DNA of 64,000 nucleotides from Caballeronia zhejiangensis. Lineage in GTDB: Bacteria; Pseudomonadota; Gammaproteobacteria; Burkholderiales; Burkholderiaceae. Location: NCBI RefSeq assembly GCF_000698575.1, contig NZ_JFHD01000004.1, forward strand, positions 186,001 to 250,000, in the 5' to 3' direction. The translations under genes and the position numbers were made by a program. The notes under the pieces are model-generated. The model was not told the origin of the DNA and did not search any database. It saw only the letters and a program-made list of their open reading frames with translations. Of the stretch, positions 26,570 through 35,162 are shown one piece after another (within the stretch, counting starts at the first letter, position 1; every line of letters starts with the position of its first letter).

Positions 26570-28753
26570 ATGGCCTCCCCTGAGATCTTCGCAGAAATTT
26601 TCAACACGGCGCCCGTCGGGAGCTACTTGCTCTCCCCCACACGGGACGCAATCATCCTTGCGGTCAACGATGCGTTCCTCAAGGCCTCGACGCTTCGCAG
26701 AGAAGAGATGGTCGGACGGAGCCTTTTCGATGTGTTCCCCCACAATGAAGCTGATCCGGAAGACACAGGGGTCGAAGCGCTGCGCCAATCGATTGCTCGT
26801 GCAATCGAGACGGGTGAACCTCAGACATTGCCGCTACAGCGATTCCCGCTCTGGGTGACCACCGACGACGGGAAGACACGTTACGAAGAACGCTTTTGGA
26901 GTGCTGTCAACACGCCGATTTTCAATTCAGAGGGCACGCTGCTCTGCGTCTCCCATACCACGATCTATGGCGCGGTCGCCAGGAATGGCCTCCCGATTCA
27001 CGCACAGAGGGAGGCGTCGCAGCTAGGACGCTGGTTCGACATCTATGCATTCCGCCCTGACGCTGCAACGCCTCATCAGGTGGGAGTCCTCTTTTCTGAC
27101 ATTACCGAGCAGCGAGAAGATGAGCAACGTCTGGTCGCCAGCGAGCGGAACGCAAGAAGCGCCGCGCGCGAAGCACTGGACGCTACCCGCCGCCTGGACG
27201 CAGTATTGGAAGCCGCGCCGATCGGCATTGTCGTCAGCGACAGAGGCGGTGCGATCGAACGAGTGAATCGATCGTTTGCTCAGTTTTGGGGCGAGAATCA
27301 TCCGCGCCCACAAAACATCGAAGACTTCGAGATGTGGAAAGGACGCTGGGCCGATCATTCAGACAGACACGGTCATACACTCACCGCCCATGAGTGGACT
27401 ACGGCGCGCGTTTTAAACGGTGAAGCCGCCGCCAGGGATATCGTCTCCATCGAAAGCTTCGATGACCCGCCCAATCGACGGACATTACTGAGCACGGGGG
27501 CCCCCATCAGGGACGATCATGGCGCCATCGTCGGCGCCGTTGTCGCACAGTTGGACATCACCGATCGCGTCAACGCCGAAGAGGAGTTGCGTCTCGCCGA
27601 TAGACGGAAGGACGAATTCCTCGCCATGTTGTCACATGAACTCCGCAATCCGCTCTCGCCTATCGCAAGCGCGGCAGAACTGATGAGGGTCGCACCTAAC
27701 GATGCGCGACGGGTCAGCAAGTCGTGCGAAATCATCTCGCGACAAGTAAAACACATGACGGGACTCATCGATGACCTTCTCGATGTGTCACGGGTAACGC
27801 AGGGACTGATCAACCTCAACGTCGAGGTGCTCGACGCAAATCGGGTTGCGGCTGACGCAATCGAGCAGGTCAGACCGATCATCGAGAGGAAAAGGCATCG
27901 TCTTTCGCTGCGTACGTCGTCGACGGCGGCGCTGGTACGGGCAGACGAGAAGCGGCTGACCCAAGTCTTCGTCAATCTGCTCAGTAATGCAGCCAAGTAC
28001 ACGCCGGAAGCAGGCGTTATCGACTTCACCGTGAGCTTGAACGACGACTGTGTCAAAGCCGTCGTAGCCGACAACGGCATCGGGATGACGCCGGAAATTG
28101 CCGCGCGCGCCTTCGACTTGTTCGCGCAAGGCGAACGCAGTTCCGATCGCTCTCAAGGTGGACTGGGGATAGGACTCGCACTCGTCAAGAGTCTGGTCCA
28201 GCTCCATGGAGGTACCGTCACCGCGTACAGCGCAGGTCCCGGCGAAGGCAGCACGTTTGTTGTATGCCTGAAGCAGGCTGAAACCTCGAATGTCCAACGA
28301 AATGACAAGACGGACAATTCTCTTGAGCTGCCTGTGTTATCCCGATTGCGGGTGTTGATCGTTGACGATAACCCGGACGCGTCGGAGACGCTTGCCATGC
28401 TGATGCAAACCTTGGGAAATGAAGTACGTGTCGCGGCAAACGGCAATGGAGCCCTGAAGGAAGTCGAACAGTGGAATCCCGACGTATGCCTTCTCGACAT
28501 CGGCTTGCCCGACATGGACGGATATCAGTTGGCGTCCAAACTCAGGCGCCGCCCGGAGACCGCGCGCAAAGTTCTCATCGCAGTAACTGGATACGGCTTG
28601 CAACAGGACAAAGAGAAGGCGATCGCCGCCGGGTTCGATCATCACTTTGTCAAGCCATTGGACGTGCGGAGACTTTTTTTCCCTGCTTGGCGATGTCGCT
28701 TCGCGCGCGGATCGCGAATAGAACACCATCGCCCGACAGGCGAATTGCGTTGA
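26570..28753 (+). CDS. Hybrid histidine kinase with PAS domains and receiver, 3' end frameshifted
   Basis: A cytoplasmic hybrid sensor kinase with no membrane segment. It has PAS 1 (about residues 5-125), PAS 2 (about 215-335), HisKA with the H-box MLSHELRNPLSP (His356), an ATPase domain with NLLSNAAKYTP, ADNGIGM and GLGIGLALVKSL, and a receiver (about 590-705) with phospho-acceptor Asp643 in LLDIGLPDMDG and Lys in VKPLD. ATG 26570 is the first good start, though its ribosome site is weak. After KPLDVRRL the frame enters seven T (28674-28680). Removing one T gives RRLFSLLGDVASRADRE and a stop at 28719-28721, the usual ending. As given, the frame runs to 28753 with an unrelated tail. Kinase and receiver cores are intact. 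Confidence 0.9.
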   Translation: MASPEIFAEIFNTAPVGSYLLSPTRDAIILAVNDAFLKASTLRREEMVGRSLFDVFPHNEADPEDTGVEALRQSIARAIETGEPQTLPLQRFPLWVTTDDGKTRYEERFWSAVNTPIFNSEGTLLCVSHTTIYGAVARNGLPIHAQREASQLGRWFDIYAFRPDAATPHQVGVLFSDITEQREDEQRLVASERNARSAAREALDATRRLDAVLEAAPIGIVVSDRGGAIERVNRSFAQFWGENHPRPQNIEDFEMWKGRWADHSDRHGHTLTAHEWTTARVLNGEAAARDIVSIESFDDPPNRRTLLSTGAPIRDDHGAIVGAVVAQLDITDRVNAEEELRLADRRKDEFLAMLSHELRNPLSPIASAAELMRVAPNDARRVSKSCEIISRQVKHMTGLIDDLLDVSRVTQGLINLNVEVLDANRVAADAIEQVRPIIERKRHRLSLRTSSTAALVRADEKRLTQVFVNLLSNAAKYTPEAGVIDFTVSLNDDCVKAVVADNGIGMTPEIAARAFDLFAQGERSSDRSQGGLGIGLALVKSLVQLHGGTVTAYSAGPGEGSTFVVCLKQAETSNVQRNDKTDNSLELPVLSRLRVLIVDDNPDASETLAMLMQTLGNEVRVAANGNGALKEVEQWNPDVCLLDIGLPDMDGYQLASKLRRRPETARKVLIAVTGYGLQQDKEKAIAAGFDHHFVKPLDVRRLFFPAWRCRFARGSRIEHHRPTGELR

Positions 28754-28897
28754 CAGGCAGGCGTCTGCCGACCCGTAATGGCGGATCTGGCGAAGTTGGT
28801 AGATCAAGTCCTGCGCTCCTCCCGATAACGCAGTGCGGAGTTCGGTACTCGGCCCATGCTGTCTATGAAAGCGGCACCGCATCGCGGGCGGCGCTTC

Positions 28898-30265
28898 TCA
28901 GCCCGCGCGATAACGCGCGCCGGGATGCGTGTCACGCAGATGCGGCCCGCGTCCCGCGAACAGCTTCTCGCGCAGGGTGCCGTCCGCATACGCCGTGCGG
29001 TATCGGCCACGGTTCTGCAACTCCGGCACGACCAGATCGACGAACGCATGCAGGCTCTCCGGCATGACCGTGCGACGCAGATTGAAGCCATCGACGCCGG
29101 TTTCATCGGCCCACGCGACGAGTTGATCCGCCACTTCTGCGGGATCGCCGACAATGAACGGCCCGCGCCCGCCGATCTGATCGAAGCGCGTCATGTCGCG
29201 CGGCGTGATCGGCCGCCCGGCGCGCTTCGTCAGGTTTTCGACGGTCGATTGCAGCGCATTGCTTTTGACATAGCGGATCGGTTCGTCGAGATCCATCGCC
29301 GCGAAGTCGATGCCGGTCCATCCCGACACGAGCACGAGCTGGCCGAGCGTGTCGACATATTCCGCGTATTCGGCGTGGAGTGCCCGAGCTTCCCTGGACG
29401 TGCGCGCCACCACGACGGTCGCGCCGAGATAAAGCAGCACGTCGTCAGGCGCGCGGCCGGCATCGACCGCATGCTTGCGGATGTCACGCGCCGCCGCCGC
29501 GACGATGGCAGGCGTCTGGCCTTCGAGGAACACGCATTCGGCATGCTTGCCGGCGAACGCCTTGCCGCGTCCCGATGCGCCGGCTTGATACAACACCGGC
29601 GTGCGTTGCGGCGACGGCTCGACGAGATTGAAGCCATCGACGCGAAAGTACGGCCCTTCATGCAACACGCGGCGGATCTTCGACGGGTCCGTGTAAGGCT
29701 TGCCCGCGCGCCTGTCATGCACGACCGCGCCCTCCGTCCAGCTTGCTTCCCATAACTTGTAGACGGCTTCGAGGAAGTCCTCGCCCGCCGCGTAGCGCTC
29801 GTCGTGCTCGCGCGCCTTCTCCAGTCCCATGCCCCGCGCCGCGCTCTCCAGATATCCAGTGACGACGTTCCAGCCAGCGCGCCCGCCCGTCAGATGATCC
29901 AGCGTCGAGAAACGCCGCGCGAACTGATACGGATGCTCGTACGTCAAATTGGCGGTCACGCCGAAGCCCAGGTGCTTCGTCGCATGCGCCATCGCGGGCA
30001 CCGTCAGCAGCGGATCGTGCGATGGCGATTGCGCGGCGGAGAACAGCGTCGCGTCGACGCCGCCGCCGTAGACATCGTAGATGCCGAAGACATCGGCCAG
30101 AAAAACGCCGTCGAACAGGCCGCGTTCGGCAGTCTGCGCAAGTTCGATCCAGTAGCCGAGCGTGTTGTGTTCGAGAGAACGGTCGCGCGGATGCCGCCAG
30201 AATCCGGCCCACGAATGCGCGGGCGCGTTCATGTGGAACGCGTTGAAATGCAGATGTCTGTTCAT
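28898..30265 (-). CDS. LLM flavin-dependent monooxygenase, NtaA/SnaA/DszA type
   Basis: About 455 residues of the bacterial-luciferase-like fold: MNRHLHFNAFHMN at the start, WRHPRDRS, ERGLFDGVFLADVFG, RRFSTLDHLTGGRAGWNVVTGYL and EPSPQRTPVLYQAGASGRG, all typical of FMNH2-dependent oxygenases that attack C-S or C-N bonds (dibenzothiophene sulfone, nitrilotriacetate). ATG 30265 is preferred because the family begins just before the first strand; the frame is open 15 codons further. It needs a separate flavin reductase, and none is in the window. The conserved leftward element at 30334-30354 lies 69 bases before its start. It diverges from the rhodanese/monooxygenase operon. Confidence 0.93.
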   Translation of the reverse strand: MNRHLHFNAFHMNAPAHSWAGFWRHPRDRSLEHNTLGYWIELAQTAERGLFDGVFLADVFGIYDVYGGGVDATLFSAAQSPSHDPLLTVPAMAHATKHLGFGVTANLTYEHPYQFARRFSTLDHLTGGRAGWNVVTGYLESAARGMGLEKAREHDERYAAGEDFLEAVYKLWEASWTEGAVVHDRRAGKPYTDPSKIRRVLHEGPYFRVDGFNLVEPSPQRTPVLYQAGASGRGKAFAGKHAECVFLEGQTPAIVAAAARDIRKHAVDAGRAPDDVLLYLGATVVVARTSREARALHAEYAEYVDTLGQLVLVSGWTGIDFAAMDLDEPIRYVKSNALQSTVENLTKRAGRPITPRDMTRFDQIGGRGPFIVGDPAEVADQLVAWADETGVDGFNLRRTVMPESLHAFVDLVVPELQNRGRYRTAYADGTLREKLFAGRGPHLRDTHPGARYRAG

Positions 30266-30333
30266 GGTGCGCGCGCTTTCTCGCGGCCGGCATTTCGGAG
30301 CGATACACACTAGGAGAGAGGCCGCGTCGCGCC

Positions 30334-30354
30334 AACCAAGTTAATCAGCTAAGC
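30334..30354 (-). promoter_or_regulatory. Shared sulfur-locus element, copy 1 (degenerate)
   Basis: On the plus strand: AACCAAGTTAAT, five bases, AAGC. It matches the copy at 59013 at 14 of 21 positions with identical spacing and lies 69 bases before the leftward LLM gene. It is the weakest of the four copies. Confidence 0.4.
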
Positions 30355-30476
30355 AAATTGACCGGTCGCTGGCAAGCCCATTACGCCCATCGTGCAGAGC
30401 TTTCGCGAAATGATCCGTTCGTCCTGACGACACGAGGAATCAACATGGAGAGCTTCCATCCCATGTGCATCCGTCC

Positions 30477-30911
30477 ATGTCCAGTCACGATCAGTTCAAT
30501 GACCGGGTTTTCTGGGTCACAGGCGCATTCGGCGCGCTCGGCGCGGCCGTCGTGCGAAGACTCGCTTGCGCAGGCGCGCATGTGGTCGCGTCCTCGCGCA
30601 ACATCGATAATCATTTCCCCGGTTCGAGCGTCAACGCCGCGCTGGACCTGCTCGTGCAAGGTCTCGGACGCAAGTACGGGCCGCATGGCGTGCGCGTCAA
30701 CGCGGTCGCGCCCGGTCCGATCGAATCGCCGCGCTTCGCGTCGATGACGACCGGCCAGGTCGATGCCGAACCCACGCGTCTCACCGCGCTCGACGGCCCC
30801 GGCACGCCCGACGACGTCGCGGCCGCGGTCACGTATCTGCTCTCCGACGATGCCCGCTTCGTCACCGGGACGCGTCTCTATGTGGATGGCGGCGGCCCGC
30901 CGTACGCCTGA
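30477..30911 (+). pseudogene. Short-chain dehydrogenase with large internal deletion
   Basis: The N-terminus has a Rossmann strand and the nucleotide motif VTGAFGALG. The C-terminus has RKYGPHGVRVNAVAPGPIE and VTGTRLYVDGG, the usual ending of a 250-residue SDR. The middle is gone: the frame jumps from VVASSRN to NAALDLLVQGL, removing about 100 residues with NNAG, the catalytic Ser and YxxxK. The frame is still open (about 144 residues from ATG 30477), but the product cannot be a normal SDR. The start (30477, or GTG 30465) is uncertain. It lies 40 bases before the rhodanese gene and may only serve as leader. Confidence 0.75.
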
Positions 30912-30951
30912 TTTCTCGATTCCGCTTCCTACTTTCAAGGACTTCTCTCTC

Positions 30952-32616
30952 ATGTCCCGTTCCGTATCCGCCTCGCAGTTGCGCACGCTCATCGCTCAAC
31001 GCTCGGAACTCGCCGTGCTCGACGTGCGCGAGGAAGGCGTCTCCGCGCGAAAGCGTCTGTTCTATTCGTCGGTTGCGCCGGTGGGCCGGCTCGGACTGCT
31101 GATCGATCGCCTCGTGCCGCGCCGCGGCACACCCATCGTTCTCGTCGATACCCACGGCGAGTACACGCCGCGCGCAGCCGCCTTGCTCGAACGCTGGGGT
31201 TATACCGACGTCGCGATCCTCGAAGGCGGCGTCGAAGGCTGGGCGCAGGCGGGCTTCGAAGTTTTTTCGGGCACCAATGTGCCGGGCAAGGCATTCGGCG
31301 AAGTCATCGAGCACAAGCTGCATACGCCCAACATCGACGCCTCGACGTTGAAGGCCCGCCAGGATGCCGGCGACGATCTCGTCGTGCTCGACTCGCGTCC
31401 GTTCGGCGAATTCAACACGATGAGCATTCCCGGCGGCATCGATTGCGCGGGCGCGGAACTCGTCTATCGCGCGCTCGCTGCCGTGCCGTCGCCGGATACG
31501 CTGATCGTCGTGAACTGCGCGGGCCGCACACGCAGCATCCTCGGCGCGCAGTCGCTCATCAACGCGGGCGTGCCGAACCCGGTCGCCGCGCTCACGGGCG
31601 GCTCCATGTCGTGGCTGCTCGAAGGCTTCGAACTCGAACACGGCAAGATCCGCACCGCGCCGCGCCCCGAAGGCGAGGCGCTCGCGACCGCGCGCGAGCT
31701 CGCCGCCGCCGCCGCGCGCCGCGCCCGTGTGCCGGTCATCGACCGCGACACGCTCGCCGCGCTCGAACGCGAAAGCGGGGAACGCACGCTGTATCGCTTC
31801 GACGTGCGCGATCCGCTCGAATACGAAGCGGGTCATCCGGCAGACTGGCAAAACGCGCCCGGCGGACAGCTCGTGCAGGCAACCGACGAATACGTCGGCA
31901 CGCTGCATGCGCGCGTCGTGCTGCGCGACGACGACGGCGTGCGCGCGCGCATGACGGCGTCGTGGCTCAAGCAACTCGGCTATCTCGATGTCCGCGTGCT
32001 CGACGATGCGGGGAGCGCATCGCTCGTCGCCGAGCACGTCGAAGCCGGTGCGCAGGCCGTGCGCGTGCGTCCGCACGGCGCGCGCACGCGCTGGATAGAA
32101 GCCGATGCGTTGTTGCGCGAGATCGAAGCGGGCGCCGTGCAGACCATCGATATCGACAGCAGCCTCGCGTTCCGCCGCGCCCATGTGAAGGGAGCGCGCT
32201 TCGTCGCGGCGAGCGCCGTTCTCGCGCATCTGAGCGACTTGCCGCGCGACACGCCGATCGTGCTCACGTCAGAAGACGGCGTGCTCGCGGGACTTGTCGC
32301 GGCGGAAATCGCGCAGACGCGCGGCGGCGTATCCGCGCTCATCGGCGGCACGCGCCGCTGGCTCGCGCTCGGACTGCCCCAGGACGCCGGCGACGCGGGC
32401 AACCTGACCGGCGACGACGACGCGTGGTACAGCCCGTATCACGCAAAGGCGGATCAGGTCGCCGCGCAGATGAACGCGTATCTCGCCTGGGAGCTGCAAC
32501 TCGTCGAACAGGTGGACCGCGATGCGATCGCGTCCATCGACGTGCTCGACTTCGAAACGCCCACCGCGCGCCGCAGCCGCGAACGGCTCGCCGACATCGC
32601 GGGGCGCGCGGAATGA
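30952..32616 (+). CDS. Four-domain rhodanese-like sulfurtransferase
   Basis: 554 residues made of four rhodanese-like repeats. Only repeat 2 has an active-site Cys (Cys189 in VVNCAGRTRSI). The matching loops of repeats 1, 3 and 4 read VDTHGEYTPR, LRDDDGVRAR and LTSEDGVLAG and lack Cys. Each repeat keeps the flanking pattern of a hydrophobic strand and 'GG...W...G'. Start ATG 30952 has AAGGA about 11 bases upstream. Its stop overlaps the next gene's ATG (ATGA). It heads an operon of two flavin monooxygenases and an SfnB-like enzyme, so it probably handles sulfane sulfur or sulfite released from organosulfur compounds; that role is inferred from context. Confidence 0.92.
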   Translation: MSRSVSASQLRTLIAQRSELAVLDVREEGVSARKRLFYSSVAPVGRLGLLIDRLVPRRGTPIVLVDTHGEYTPRAAALLERWGYTDVAILEGGVEGWAQAGFEVFSGTNVPGKAFGEVIEHKLHTPNIDASTLKARQDAGDDLVVLDSRPFGEFNTMSIPGGIDCAGAELVYRALAAVPSPDTLIVVNCAGRTRSILGAQSLINAGVPNPVAALTGGSMSWLLEGFELEHGKIRTAPRPEGEALATARELAAAAARRARVPVIDRDTLAALERESGERTLYRFDVRDPLEYEAGHPADWQNAPGGQLVQATDEYVGTLHARVVLRDDDGVRARMTASWLKQLGYLDVRVLDDAGSASLVAEHVEAGAQAVRVRPHGARTRWIEADALLREIEAGAVQTIDIDSSLAFRRAHVKGARFVAASAVLAHLSDLPRDTPIVLTSEDGVLAGLVAAEIAQTRGGVSALIGGTRRWLALGLPQDAGDAGNLTGDDDAWYSPYHAKADQVAAQMNAYLAWELQLVEQVDRDAIASIDVLDFETPTARRSRERLADIAGRAE

Positions 32617-33806
32617 GCCCCACGTTCGACGGCGCATCGAGCCCGGCGGACATCGAAGGCAGTCCGCTGCACGCGGCGTTCCAGCAACCGCTGATCCGCG
32701 GCCTCTTCCTGCCGATCCAGAACGGCGGCTGGTCCATTTCGACGCTGCCGCGCGGCACCGACTGGCGCTTCGACTACAACGCGCGTCTGACGAAGCAGGC
32801 GGAAGCGCTCGGCTTCGATCTCGTCTTCGGGCTCGCGCAATGGCTCGGCAAGAACGGTCACGGCGGCGAGATGAAGTATCGCGAGCAGTCGCTCGATGCA
32901 TTCATCGCGACGAGCGCGCTCGCCGCGATCACCGAGCGCATCCTGCTGATCTCGACGGTTCATGCGCTCTACGGGCCGTGGCATCCGCTGCATCTCGCGA
33001 AGTTCGGCGCGACGCTCGATCACATTTCGAACGGGCGCTGGGGCATCAATCTCGTGACCGGTCACGTCTCCACCGAATGGGCGATGTTCGGCCAGCCGAT
33101 GATCGAGCACGACGAGCGCTATGCGCGCGCGGCGGAATTCGTCGGCGTGCTCGACACGCTCTGGCGCAGCGACGCGAACCTGACGATCCGCACGCCGCGC
33201 TGGCAGCTCGACGATGCCTTCGTGAGCCCGCGCCCGCGCTATCGCCGTCCGGTACTCGTCAACGCGACCGGCTCCGATGCCGGCATCGACTATGCGGTGC
33301 GCCATTCGGACCTCGTCTTCATCACGAGTCCGGCGGGCGCGGATTTCGACGACGCCATCGGCGCCTTGCCCGCGCACACCGCAAAAATTCGCGAAGGCGC
33401 GGCGCGCGTCGAACGGCGCGTACGCACGCTCATTAACCCGACGATCGTATGCCGTCCGACAGAGCGCGAGGCGTATGCGTATCGCGACGCCATCGTCGCG
33501 CACGCCGATGAAGGGGCGCTCGACGGCTTCGTCGCGCAAGGCAGCCGCAGCGACGCGAAAGCGTGGTCGAAGCACAAGCGCGAGCAGCGCATCCTCGGCG
33601 GCAATCTGCATCTGATCGGTTCGCCCGAGCAGATCGTCGACAAGCTGCTCGCGCTGAAACGCGCCGGATGCGACGGCGTGCAACTGACCTTTTTCGACTT
33701 CGAACCCGATCTCGCCTATTTCGGTGAAGCGGTGCTGCCTTTGCTCGTCGAAGCGGGCCTGCGTCGCGACTTCGCCGGATCCAACTCTCCGCACACGACG
33801 ACATGA
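32613..33806 (+). CDS. LLM flavin-dependent monooxygenase, SfnG/RutA-like branch
   Basis: About 397 residues. The opening GLFLPIQNGGWSIS and DWRFDYNARLTKQAEALGFD, then LHLAKFGATLDHISNGRWG and INLVTGHVSTEWAMFG, are the pattern of FMNH2-dependent dimethylsulfone/alkanesulfonate monooxygenases and RutA. The C-terminal part has the usual LIGSPEQIVDKLLALKRAGCDGVQ segment. It overlaps both neighbours by four bases (ATGA at each end), so it is translationally coupled within the rhodanese operon. The probable reaction is oxidative C-S cleavage of a small sulfone or sulfonate; the exact substrate is not readable. Confidence 0.92.
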   Translation: MSPTFDGASSPADIEGSPLHAAFQQPLIRGLFLPIQNGGWSISTLPRGTDWRFDYNARLTKQAEALGFDLVFGLAQWLGKNGHGGEMKYREQSLDAFIATSALAAITERILLISTVHALYGPWHPLHLAKFGATLDHISNGRWGINLVTGHVSTEWAMFGQPMIEHDERYARAAEFVGVLDTLWRSDANLTIRTPRWQLDDAFVSPRPRYRRPVLVNATGSDAGIDYAVRHSDLVFITSPAGADFDDAIGALPAHTAKIREGAARVERRVRTLINPTIVCRPTEREAYAYRDAIVAHADEGALDGFVAQGSRSDAKAWSKHKREQRILGGNLHLIGSPEQIVDKLLALKRAGCDGVQLTFFDFEPDLAYFGEAVLPLLVEAGLRRDFAGSNSPHTTT

Positions 33807-35140
33807 CCACCACGCGGCCACGGCAACTCCATCTGAACACGAACGTGACCGGCACCGGGCGGCATCCGGCGGGCTGGCGCACGCTCGACAATCCACGTTC
33901 GATCATCGATCTGAGCTTCTTCAAGGCGATCGCGGCGACGGCCGAGCGCGGCAAGCTCGATGCGGTGTTTCTCTCCGATACCCTGTCGCTGCGCAATCAC
34001 GCCGAAGGCCCGTCGCAGGCGCTGGAACCGACCGTGCTGCTGACCGCGCTCGCGGGCGCGACGCAACATGTCGGCCTGATCGCGACGGCATCGACCACGT
34101 TCAACGATCCGTTCAATCTCGCGCGCCGCTTTGCATCGGTCGATCATCTGAGCGGCGGACGCATCGCGTTCAATGCGGTGACGACTTACGACACGCACGC
34201 CGCCGCGAACTTCAGCCACGAGATTCCGCTCTCGACCGAAGAGCGGTATGCGCGCGCACAGGAGTTCGTCGAGGTCGTGACGAAGCTCTGGGACAGCTGG
34301 GAAGACGATGCCTTCGTCGCCGACCGCCCGTCGGGCCGCTATACCGATCCCGCGCGCGTGCATACGATCGAGCATCGCGGCAAGTACTTCTCCGTGCGCG
34401 GGCCGCTGTCCGTGCCGCGCAGCCCGCAAGGGCGGCCCGTGCTCGTGCAGGCCGGCTCCTCGGAAGGCGGACGCGCGCTTGCCGCACGCTTCGCCGACGC
34501 CGTCTTTACCGCACAGACGACGCTGCCGACGGCGCAGGCTTTCTACGCGGAGATGAAAGACCGCGTGCGCGCGCATGGCCGCAATCCCGATCATTTCCTG
34601 CTGCTGCCGGGGCTGTATCCGGTCGTCGGCGGAACCGAGCGCGAGGCGCGCGAACGCAAGGCCGAACTCGACGCGCTGCTCGATACCGATCGCGAAATCG
34701 CGCGGCTTGCGGGCGCACTCGGCCTCGCGCCCGACGATCTGTCGATCGATGCGCCCTTGCCCTACGAGCTCATCGGCAAGGTCGCGCGTTCGGACCTGCC
34801 GCGCGGTTTCATCGACTCGACGGTCGCGCTCGCGAAGAGCGGGAACCTCACGGTGCGCGATCTGCTCGACCGCAACCCCGGCGCCCACCGGATGATCGTC
34901 GGCACGCCCGAGCAGATCGCCGACGATATCGAGCAATGGTTCCAGGCACGCGGCGCGGACGGCTTCAATCTCAACGCCGACGTGTTTCCTTCGGGCCTCG
35001 CGGCCTTCGTCGATCACGTCGTGCCGATCCTGCAGCGCAAAGGCATTTTTCGCCGCGACTACGAAGGCACGACGCTGCGCGACCATCTCGGCCTGCCGCG
35101 ACCGGCCAGCCAGTATGCATCGTCGGCGCATGCCGCATGA
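33803..35140 (+). CDS. LLM flavin-dependent monooxygenase, NtaA/SnaA/DszA type
   Basis: 445 residues with MTTTRPRQLHLNTN, FFKAIAATAERGKLDAVFLSD, LARRFASVDHLSGGRIAFN and VLVQAGSSEGGRALAARFA, the pattern of the nitrilotriacetate/dibenzothiophene-sulfone oxygenase family. It ends with FFR- and LR-rich segments usual for the group. Its ATG overlaps the previous stop. Together with the SfnG-like enzyme it gives two different flavin oxygenases in one transcript, which suggests sequential or broad-range oxidation. The required FMN reductase is not encoded nearby. Confidence 0.93.
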   Translation: MTTTRPRQLHLNTNVTGTGRHPAGWRTLDNPRSIIDLSFFKAIAATAERGKLDAVFLSDTLSLRNHAEGPSQALEPTVLLTALAGATQHVGLIATASTTFNDPFNLARRFASVDHLSGGRIAFNAVTTYDTHAAANFSHEIPLSTEERYARAQEFVEVVTKLWDSWEDDAFVADRPSGRYTDPARVHTIEHRGKYFSVRGPLSVPRSPQGRPVLVQAGSSEGGRALAARFADAVFTAQTTLPTAQAFYAEMKDRVRAHGRNPDHFLLLPGLYPVVGGTEREARERKAELDALLDTDREIARLAGALGLAPDDLSIDAPLPYELIGKVARSDLPRGFIDSTVALAKSGNLTVRDLLDRNPGAHRMIVGTPEQIADDIEQWFQARGADGFNLNADVFPSGLAAFVDHVVPILQRKGIFRRDYEGTTLRDHLGLPRPASQYASSAHAA

Positions 35141-35162
35141 ACATCGAGAGGACAGGAACCGC

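Noticed and set aside
31443..32612. Rightward frame leading into the LLM gene at 32613
   Set aside because: The upstream extension is an Arg-rich shift of the rhodanese gene. The real start is the ATGA overlap at 32613.
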